Assembly (NCBI GenBank): GCA_015657535.1 | Contig: JADHZB010000784.1 | Location: 1-58,193 of the forward strand | DNA length: 58,193 bases | Direction of reading: 5' to 3' | Source of the DNA: Nephromyces sp. MM_2019 | Taxonomy: Eukaryota > Apicomplexa > Aconoidasida > Nephromycida | In this document: positions 49,144 to 58,193 of the stretch, one piece after another | Layout: each line of letters opens with the position of its first letter | Numbering within the stretch: the first letter of the stretch is position 1 | Made by a program: the position numbers and the translations under genes | Notes under the pieces: generated by a model | What the model was told of the DNA's origin: nothing | What the model saw: only the letters and a program-made list of their open reading frames with translations | Databases searched by the model: none

Positions 49144-52100
49144 CTACTCTAACACCACTTCAGCTCCGAGAGCTTCCAGCTTTGATTTGATAGCTTCAGC
49201 TTCAGTCAAGGCAACGCCTATAAAAATAAACATTTAGAGGCAGTGACAACAAAAATTGAAGAGTATAATCCGGTGAAATTACCCACTTTAGCTGGTGAAT
49301 GTACACCAATTAGGCGTTACCTAGAGTCTATAAACAGTGGCTAAGAACCACACATTTGAGCTCTAGTTGCAATGTGGTGCAAATTAAGCACGCAAGCAGG
49401 AAGGAAACTAGCACGAATAAAATGAGGAAATGAGTATTCTGTCAATATACATATCATAGACATTTCTGCACTTGTAAAAAACTGTAAAATCGTAAAAGAA
49501 GACTCGTGAAAAAGCAAATATAACCAACAAAAGAAACTATAATAATATAGCCGGATGCGGTATTCCAAGCATTCCACTTACAACGTCATCAGGCGATGTA
49601 ATAAAAGCTATACAGCTTCGGTATATGGAGCTATAAATTTACACACAAAAATTATAACTGCATCAAAGAAATAATGATAATAATACTCCCCAAGATTAGG
49701 TAGGGCTGCATAAGCTTTGGTGGAGTGTATGTACAGGAGAAAATGGCATGTGTTTCAGCTTTTCCAAAAGTTTTCAGAGGAGCTGGCACGCACACTGATG
49801 TAAAAGCTTACAACTTCCACCACGATGTCAAGCCAAAGCAACAGACACACCAGCATCCATAAAATGCTTGCTTTTTAAAAAAATCCTTCAAAGGCAAGCT
49901 AACAGGCAATCCTAAATCTAGCAATACCAATATATGGATATTTTCGTGTAGAAATCGAGCAATCACCATCAAGCAAGAAATTTTATTAGCCCTTGCTTAC
50001 AAACATTAAAGCTATAGAGCATACTAAAACTTTATTAGCCATGAAAGTCACAAAGGATGCATAGAAAAAGAAATTTAAAAATGCAACGAAAGGTGTGTGG
50101 TATCACTAGCCATTGAAATACAAGAAAAATTAAGGTTTTTTGAAAAAAAAGATAAATATTGATCTGCATGCATATATTAGCATTTTTTGGGCAGCCTTTT
50201 ATAATTAATACTTGCATTCACGCTTGAACGCACTGTCCTGCTTATATTTGCTACAAACTATAAATTATATCGTCCAGTCTTACGCACATTAGCAGAAAAT
50301 CATAACCTCATAGCACATATTCTGTGAGTTATACACTTTTTACGACCCAATTATCACTTTGATATCTTCTAAAATGCTCAATTTTTAGGTTATGCAGTTA
50401 TTGCAAACCTTGAAATTTAGCCTAGGGTAATGCATAAGAAAAAAACCCTACACACACACCAACCAAAGAGAATTGCTTAAAAAAACACAAGAAGAAAACC
50501 CTAGATATACACCAGCCCAAGAGAACCGCCCAAACATGAACAACATTTCCTACCCTTCTTAATGATCTTAGGACAAGACTCCACTAGCTCCTTAGACTCT
50601 ATCAAGCCAAGGCTCGTGAGAACCCTTATCTCTTTCACGACAGAGACCTTTTTTGACTTTTCAAATGACACCAGCTTAATATTGACTTGAGCCTTGACGT
50701 CTTTAGCGGCAGTCTCTACAAAAAAAGTGAAACACACACCGAAAAATACGGACTAATACACACAAAAGCAAGAAATTACGAATAGTCAATACATTAGCGA
50801 TATGTGGAGGGGAGAGAAAGCTGCAAAAACATTGGAAGAAAAGCAAAATTTACTAATTAAAACTTCAAAAAATAGAGTGATAGCCCAAAACTTGGACAAA
50901 ACCTTTTCTGCTTTAGAAAAAAGCTCTTTTAGTTTCAATAAGCCTTCTTGAGAGTAGAGTTGAAGATTTGTTGCAGTTTTATTACAGGCTCATCATCAAG
51001 TACGCATAAGGTCTTACCTGCAGAGCTTTTATATATTCCTATGCAAAATGGTTTGCGAAAAAAAAATTGTGGAGATCGAGTCAATTACTTAGAGAAGTAA
51101 ACCCGCATAATCTACGCTAAAAGCAAGAGATTAGGCAAACACACAATACAAGAGATAAAAAGTATGATTTATTGTATGCTTATAGCCTTAGCAAAAACAT
51201 CAATTTCATGTTTCGAGTCGTTCGAAAATTTGTAAAGTGTAAGATTTGGCACTGAAGCTCTTACGAAACATTCCACACATACGCACTGCATGTACGCACA
51301 CACAAAATAAAGAAATTCACACATAAAATGAAGAAATTTACACATAATTCCCACAAAAAAGAAACTTCAGAAGAAAACAAAGAGTAAACCACATAACAAA
51401 ACCAATGAAACTACGGATTCTTCTGCGTGGCATGCATGATTCTCACTAGGTGTATTTTCAGCCACTGCAGGCTCGCTTCCTGCGGTAGAAGGAGAGGTTG
51501 GAGGCTGTGAAGTTGTCACTGCCTGAGGGAAAGGAGATCCAGCCGGAGGAAATTGTCCGGGAGAAATACTGAACGAAGAAGACATTCAGATAACTTCAAA
51601 ACAGCTCGCAAGGACATACAGGGGCCTTGAAGCTTGCCAAGGCATGTGAAGACATTGGCACACACTCGATAATATTCACAAATATCATTATTAATGAGGT
51701 GATTATAGGAAAATGCATTGAGCATTTCATCTTCAATACAAATGTGCAACACATGCCAGTTCGCAGACATTAGATGAACCACGATCAAGTCAGCGTGTAA
51801 GCATTTTTGGAGGTTGCTTTGTATGCACTCTTATGCAGGGGTGTGTGTCTGCGGGGGGAGAGTGTGTGTGTGTGTGCGACTGCGCGTGAGATTGCGCGTG
51901 TGCGTATCTGCTATTCGTGTGGACAGGTACTTTAAACGCATTTAATCGCCTCGGATAAGTCTGAGGATAGTCTAGGGAAAGGTATAATGCCGTTGAAGAC
52001 ACTAAACACACAGAATCTCCCAACATTCGTAAAAATTCACCCCCTATAGAGTGCAGCCATTGCCCAAAACGCACACGCCCACATCACAATCTTTCCATAA

Positions 52101-55070
52101 AAAATTGCAGCAAAGTTTGAAAAGTTATAACAAAATAGCACAGAATGCACCCATTCCACTTCTGCTTATCCTATCATGCTCTGAGTTATCCCTCACTACT
52201 ATTTGGTAATTCCTTCCATCTTTTTCTGCTTTTTCTTTTCATTCACTTCCGCTTCATCATCCAACCTTTCCCTCCTTATATTCAACCGAATTCCTTTTTT
52301 ATTGCCTTTTTTAACGTATAAAATTCTCTATAGAAGCTCTTTTTTCACACAAAAGGAATGCATTCTGCTTATTATGAAACTGAGGCTAAGCTTGCACAAT
52401 CACGTTCTGTAAGCTTTCCAGGCACACAAAGATACAAGAAAAACCTTACCCAGCCGGCATCGGCATAACTCCAGGTAAACCAGGAAATGAGCCACCTGAA
52501 AGAGAGCTTAACAGCAGTGTGTAACGCATAAAAGATGCAGAGGAAGGAGAAGCAGAAAATTTTTGTGAAAAACGTCAAAATACCAGCAAAATCCTCATTT
52601 TGTTCATTAATTTGCATATTTTTGCAGAAAACCTACTGATGAAGATAAGAGAGGCTCACCCTGTAGGTGATATAACTACACCTTCCATGCCATAGTCACA
52701 GTTTTATGCAATACGATTACACACAAATTATATGCTTTAATGTGTAACTCCCTTGCACACACACACAACACATATGATTTACACTCAAACACACAGTCCT
52801 ATCAGTCATAACATATGTGTATCTTCTAAGAAAAATCCAGCAACTCCTTCATCATTGTAATGCCTTCGCAACACATCGAAGTAGTCCAATGTGATAGAAT
52901 GTTCAACCAAAATCAAAAGATTAATAAATAACTGTAAGCATGAATATAAAATGCCACACCAAGAAGCTGAAAAAATCATCAAAAGTAAAAAAGTGTCAAC
53001 CGGAGGTAAAATCTGAAGCACAGCATAAGAAGCAGAGCATTCAGCACCATATACACTAGAAGATGCAAAGATGTCTCCATATGCAAAAAATTATAAGAAT
53101 TCTACCCATAAACATAGTCTGAGGATGAGGAAAGGGAGACCTTCCTGGAATGGAAGCAGCAGATATATTAGAGCCTAGAAAATCAAAGGGAAAACACTGA
53201 CTTGGGCGAAGTTAAAATCAAAGAGTGAGGCATATAAATGATGCTTGAAGTTCAAAAATGGGAAAAGAATCATGAAAAGGGGCCCAAAATCTACCAAAAT
53301 CTTCAAAAATACAAAAAGAGCAGCAGAGAGTACCAGTCAAAAAAAGCGCTACTAAAGTTCTTCCATAATAAATATATATAATGTTTCCGACAATCACGAG
53401 ACTTCATATCAAATCTAAATGAATAAAAAAAAGGAGCAAACTCGGAAGAAATTCAACTGACACTCCATTTTCTCAATCCCTTCTATTAGAAAAACCACAA
53501 ATTTCCCTGCTATTGTAAAAAACACACACAAAACCATCAAAAAACGCATATACCCTCTCTACAACAAGGGCAAAAAGCACATATATACCCATAAGCAATA
53601 TGTTTTATGCATCTAATAGCTCTCTGGAAACAATTGTTGCGCTTAACTGTACTAAAAATAAGATTAGGTGGACGCATCTTCAAAGCAACAGTATTAATGC
53701 TTAGATTATTGTGCCAAACCGAAAAAAAATAAAGTCATTTCATTGTGTGTGCGAGAAATTGTCAAAACTAGAGCTAAAGGCGGTATGGAAAGCACCAGAA
53801 AGAGTCGGCATACAGAAAGCATAAACTAAATATTTCATTGAAGAAGATAAAAAACAGAGTTTTTACGCACAAAACCTTCAAAAACTGACTTTTTTTGCCC
53901 AAAAAACAGCATGAAGAAAGAATCTACTTGTGAAGCAAACTGCAAGAAAGTTGCAACTGTTTTGCTATCCAGGAGGAGTAAGTAGCCCACCAACATAAAA
54001 TTACCAGCAGAAAGTTTCTCCAGGCATAAATCACACAGATCTGCAGCTTCTATTAAAGTTAAATTCAAAATTTCATCTACAATCCTTAAAACCTGCAACC
54101 AAGCCATGAAAGTTAGATTGAAAGCAAAGAAAGACGAAAAAGGAGTGTAAAACCACTAGGTTGAAGATTATAAGGTAATTCTGTAGGAGTGCGATATGAC
54201 AGGTTAAAAACGATGAATAGAAATATATGAGCACAGAAGAGGGAATTTAAATATGCAGCACGGAGATCACAAAAAAAAGCAAATTTCGGAGTTTTTTTCT
54301 GGTATATATATCTCGAGAATGAATGATTTCTTTCGGCATTTTCTATAGAATCTTTGCTTAGATCGTGTTAGGACATGGCATATATCAAAAAATTTGAGAT
54401 ATGCTTCTATTTCAATACTTTTAGTGAGAGACGAAACAAATTTTATGGTCTTGTGAAAGGTTTTTACTCCAAATTTCCGAAGATTTTTTGTCTTATAGGC
54501 AAGAATGAAACAAAAAAATTTCTTTGGATTGCATCTCTAATGTATGCTGTACTGTTTTCCAATTATATCAATACCTTTAGCCCAAGGATTAATTATACAT
54601 TAATGATTATACAAAAATAAATAAGATATTATGAAGCTCTTAATAATGCTTCTTTCATGCCGAGTTTAAAAAAATGAAGGAAACATACAAAAAAAAAGTT
54701 ATCTTCTTTTTTTGCATCTTCTTTTTCTTTTGCTTCTTTTTTTGCATCTTCTTCTTTTTGTACTTCTTCTTGTACTATCTCTTGTGCTTCTTCTAGTACT
54801 CCCTCTTGTTCTCTCTCTTGTACTTCTTCTTGTACTCCCTCTTGTGCTTAAAAAACAGCAGAAATAAAAGAATATCAAGCGCACATTATGAAAGGAATTT
54901 ATGTAACAAAAAAAGGTAATAAAGGTTGAAATCAGTCAGGAAGCCACGGGCAGCTCACTTTGTCGGAAGGTTTTCTCTTTTTTGTCTTCTCATCATCCTT
55001 TTCCTCAGGAGGATCTTTCAGCTTTTGAAAAACATCAAACGAAGCAGAATGACTGCTTCGGAAAATTTGG
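49144..55070 (-). CDS. Mitochondrial-type ribosomal protein bL12 (L7/L12), at least seven exons, 5' end missing
   Basis: bL12 forms the ribosomal stalk that recruits and activates translation GTPases. Exons 55070-54959, 54092-54005, 53174-53106, 52495-52450, 51568-51447, 50715-50554 and 49217-49144 join in phase and encode about 223 residues. Exon 2 is the dimerisation domain (VLRIVDEILNLTLIEAADL). Exons 3-5 are a Pro/Gly/Ser-rich hinge (PGRSPFPHPQ, LPGVMPMPAG, FPPAGSPFPQ), longer than usual. Exons 6-7 are the C-terminal domain (KVSVVKEIRVLTSLGLIESK, ELVESCPKIIKKG, then KSKLEALGAEVVLE and stop). The VVLE end and the VALTEAEAIK stretch resemble mitochondrial rather than cytosolic or plastid forms. 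Exon 1 as listed enters in phase 2, so a start and presequence exon lies upstream. A candidate with a hydrophobic Met-started leader near 55.64 kb has no donor of the right phase. Confidence 0.94.
51841..51905. repeat. TG/CG microsatellite in a bL12 intron
   Basis: Interrupted TG dinucleotides with GCGTG variants lie in the intron between the fourth and fifth listed bL12 exons. Confidence 0.85.
54700..54850. repeat. Degenerate pyrimidine repeat in a bL12 intron
   Basis: Units such as CTTCTTGTACT and TTTTTGCATCTTC recur about every 12-33 bp on the plus strand. On the minus strand they read as Arg/Lys/Ser/Thr repeats (STRRSTRE), which is a product of the repeat and not a gene. The block lies between the first and second listed bL12 exons. 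Confidence 0.75.
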
Positions 55071-55689
55071 CTGAAAAATAAAATAAATCGTAACAAGTGT
55101 GTGTGCGCTGAAGCAGAGGTACCTAAATAGGTATAAATTAAGCATCTTATGCTTCCTCAAACCGCCTTTCAATTACCTCTTCTTCCTGTGTTTGTGTTGC
55201 AGCGATGACTTTCATCCATATATATTTATCCTCTTTCATAATATAATACTTTTTAAAAATACTTTTGAATGCCGCCAAGGAGTAAACATACAGAAAGATA
55301 AGGAAAGCTGCCAAAGACCCTCTAACACTCCGATAAGCAGCAAGAAAATGAAATTATTATAAAGTTACCCAAGAAACACCCCTAAATGCATGAGCTTCTC
55401 ATATGCGTGCACAAAAAAAAAATTTGCAGGATAGATTTCATATTAGTCCCCATCGCGATAGGTTCCAACACAACAATCATCCACACGCCGTTGGTAGCCC
55501 AAAAACGCGAAGAAGCGACACAAATGGTGCAAGACCACGCCGAATTTCATAGTAATGACGTAGAAAAATAGTACTCTACGCTTTAGAAAACTCCTACAAT
55601 CAATTGCACATGTTGCAAGTATGAGTAAGAAGTAAGGCCACATGGCCAAAATTTATACACCTAAGGATCTCTAGCAAATTTGAAACGAC

Positions 55690-55810
55690 AACGACAAAGC
55701 AAGAATAGAAGCACAAGAAGAAATTTGTGTAGAAGTACAAGAAGAGGTGTGTGGAAGCGTGATGAGAAATGTGTGTAGAAGCATAAGAAGTAATATACTA
55801 AGAACAAGAG
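55690..55810. repeat. Degenerate purine repeat related to the 54.7-kb block, inverted
   Basis: GAAGCACAAGAAG, GAAGTACAAGAAG and GAAGCATAAGAAG occur at roughly 30-bp spacing. They are the reverse complement of the CTTCTTGTACTTC-type units at 54.75-54.83 kb, so the two blocks form a loose inverted pair about 0.9 kb apart. Confidence 0.55.
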
Positions 55811-56052
55811 AAAATGCGGGAGGTTTCATATACATGCAATGTACAGGTATAAAGTGAGTAAACATTGATAAAATACTTCTTTTTATAATCCCAATTTGCT
55901 ACACATATCTATACACCACCAATATTTCTGTTTCAAGCGCGTAAAACAAGACACACTCCTCTTCTAATACATATACATAAGCACATATCACGCTCACCCA
56001 ATTACCTAAATATATAACGCTTAATATCACAACTGCACATCCTCACGCCCAG

Positions 56053-56342
56053 CTATACCAAGACCCCACTGTATATTGATCCTCTATTTTTTACCAATTT
56101 CGCGCAGAGTTTAGGACAGATACCCGCCACCTCATATTCCATCGTTGAAAGCAGGGGAATGTTTCGTAGGAACATGTCTTCAACCCGTAGCCCTTCGTAA
56201 GAAAGAGCGAAAAACCTTGCTTGGCCATTATGGTAAACACTCTTGAAAATACCAAAGCCGTGAGAAACCCTCAACAAGCATCGGTCTATAAATGACTGCA
56301 GCTGCAGAGCATTGAGAGCGGGTGTGCGTGAAGTAGTAATGC
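56053..56342 (-). CDS. Exon-like ORF, product unknown
   Basis: After an acceptor-like TTTTTGAG the frame is open for 96 codons (phase 1 entry) to TAG at 56053. The composition looks coding (LQSFIDRCLLRVSHGFGIFK; ARFFALSYEGLRVEDMFLRN). It could be the last exon of a gene lying upstream towards the window edge. Alternatively, with an internal Met at about 56187 (MFLRNIPLLSTME), it could hold an organelle leader for the neighbouring bL12 gene. The available donors are phase 0 or 1, not the phase 2 that bL12 needs. No family recognised. Confidence 0.35.
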
Positions 56343-56349
56343 CTCAAAA

Positions 56350-58193
56350 ATGGCGTAGCATATATAGATAAAGAGAGACCAAATTGGTATACCCCCACAA
56401 TACATATTTATAAGCAAACTATATCAAAGATATGTACAAACAATTATTCAGAGCACCTGCATATTTACATTAACCCTCTAAAAAGTGATACCACAGTGTT
56501 TAAGAGGATTTAATTGACAATAATATACATGAAGCAACCCCTGCAGTACGTAACACGACATATAAGAGAGTGGAATAGCGTCGCCTTTGTGTGTACCTAT
56601 AGCGGGGTTGCGGAACCTGATGAGGCTGAGATGCTGTGCTTGTTAGCTGAACCTTTGAGAAGCCAGCACATCAAATTTTTGATCTTTCTGCTTGTTTATA
56701 AAATTTTTGGATATCATTATAGACAAATTATGTACTTTATTTTGAAATCTTTTTTAGGACTATTTTTATATGTATCTAGTTCTCTCTTTGCTTTTTCATT
56801 CACTTAGAAAATTTCATATGCGATTTTTAGGACCTGCGAAATCCTCAGACGCTGCTATGCAGGTTCGCTAGATTTTTGTGCCGCTACAACTTGGAATAAA
56901 ACTACACATCCCCTCGGTTAAGCGCTAAAAGCAATGGTGATAGCAATGCTCGGAGTATCAGCAGAATCAGTAACAGCGTAAAGTTTCACTTAAAAAACTT
57001 ATAACTGCTAATTTGTTATGTGACTTGGCTGAGGAGATTTATTTATGCTGGCATAATCTTTTTTTGAAACCAGAAACATTCTCTGGCTGTTTTACATGCC
57101 GAAAGAGTGAAAGACATGTTTTAATCTACTCACTACAAAAATAAAGCTCCAAATCTCCGTGAGACTTTCTTTTTGCCTCACAATAAATGTTATACCAGAA
57201 AATTATCCTTATTGTGCATGATTATGTATACCTTTTCCATGTCTAAGCTATTGTACGATACGCTTTCAAATATGCAGTACCAAACTACTAAGACGAAGCT
57301 GCTTTATGCTGCACATGCCTAATTTTACTCGCTTACAGTCGCTCGAGATAGTATTGAATGTAGAAAGATTAACTTCATACGTATATTCAATGTTTTACGA
57401 TGAATATCATTTTCATTGTGATAGTAGCTCTGCTACTCGCAATATGCTGACGACGATTGTGAGCAACAGATAATATGCTATAATTGCTTATTGAGCTAAA
57501 GAAGATATTGCTGGCTTTTAAGGCTATAATGCTACTTCCATATGACTTACTCTAACACTGGCAGTAGTTGAATCTTTGGGCAATTGTGTATATAAAACAA
57601 AATAGTAAACTTATAGCAGAATGTAATTGATGCTCGTTTATGATAGTAAATGGAGAAGGTAACATCAATTATGTGATGCAACTGGCCAGAATGAAGCTCT
57701 TTGTTCACAATGCCCCATCCGCTTATGCCTCAACCGAAAAACTTAGGGCATTTTGAATAACATTTGTATTACATGAAATCAGCAGCACAACCTATACATA
57801 GCTATCCCCGCTGAGCAATAAGTAGCATGAATCAATGGAAGAGCACTTGCATCCACAGCTCACGCGTGGGTCTCCCTCCTTATGCCATCCAATTCAAGCA
57901 TGCATGTGTGGATGCGTAAGCTGGTTTATCTCATATCTCCACCTACGGAATCACTCTAAATATGTTGTGCCATAAGTACAAGTATGGCAATCTTTCAGTG
58001 ACATTATGGCAGCATAAGAAGCAGTATCTTTTATTATCTGTTGTGATTCAGACAGGGGCAATGCCTAGTACCTTCTCGAACCCTTCGTGTAGTCTGGTGC
58101 ATAAGCAAGGTTTTAATACCTCTTAACACAGAAATCACGCAGACTTAAAGAATCAGACGATGTCAGGCTCATTATGCATTCCTATGGCCACTG
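56350..58193. other. No gene recognised at the right window edge
   Basis: The longest frame is plus 56514-56807 (97 codons, hydrophobic Phe/Leu-rich tail), with no motif or splice-compatible partner. Sequence to the edge is AT-rich with short ORFs only. Confidence 0.35.

Noticed and set aside
54699..54884. Arg/Ser/Thr-repeat minus-strand ORF
   Set aside because: It is a translation of the degenerate pyrimidine repeat within a bL12 intron.
1..58193. CRISPR arrays, operons, bacterial insertion sequences or phage genes
   Set aside because: The window is spliced eukaryotic nuclear DNA. There are no evenly spaced repeats with unique spacers, and no transposase or integrase motif was seen.

Overview
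The window is AT-rich nuclear DNA from an intron-rich eukaryote. The recognisable genes are split by GT-AG introns, mostly 90-2,700 nt long, with donors such as GTAAGT, GTGAGC or GTATGT and T-rich stretches before AG. I find no operons, bacterial promoters, tRNA, rRNA, CRISPR array or intact transposon. A single-celled protist, probably an alveolate or apicomplexan relative, is my best guess. It rests on weak evidence: small scattered genes, low-complexity inserts inside conserved proteins, CA/TG microsatellites and TTTAGGG-like units. It is inference, not proof.

Six-frame ORFs alone hide most genes here, because conserved proteins are cut into exons of 46-240 nt. I rebuilt genes by matching family motifs and requiring compatible intron phase at each junction. 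Layout from left to right: 0.1-2.65 kb, Rab geranylgeranyltransferase alpha subunit (3' end off the window); 7.7-9.9 kb, NAC beta subunit/BTF3, complete in four coding exons; 10.3-11.9 kb, unresolved coding-like segments, one faintly Nup93/Nic96-like; 13.3-17.6 kb, a ZIP-family metal transporter in three exons with an approximately 670-residue loop; 24.3-26.1 kb, part of an unrecognised coiled-coil protein; 27.2 kb, a plus-strand exon weakly resembling the end of ribosomal protein uS10; 28.9-30.3 kb, a 466-residue intronless orphan; 36.0-43.5 kb, a TBC-domain Rab GTPase-activating protein in about ten exons; 49.1-55.1 kb, mitochondrial-type ribosomal protein bL12 in at least seven exons; 56.1-56.3 kb, an unassigned exon-like ORF. 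The stretches between are long and show no recognisable genes.

The genes are mostly housekeeping. Two act in Rab biology: the prenyltransferase subunit that helps attach Rabs to membranes, and a RabGAP that switches Rabs off. bL12 and NAC beta serve translation and nascent-chain handling, and the ZIP protein moves divalent metals. All seven well-supported genes lie on the minus strand. The most unusual points are the huge ZIP loop, the Ser-rich insert inside the prenyltransferase alpha subunit, the bL12 linker spread over several Pro/Gly-rich exons, the orphan ORF, and a TBC intron carrying both a near-perfect 21-bp inverted repeat and telomere-like units.
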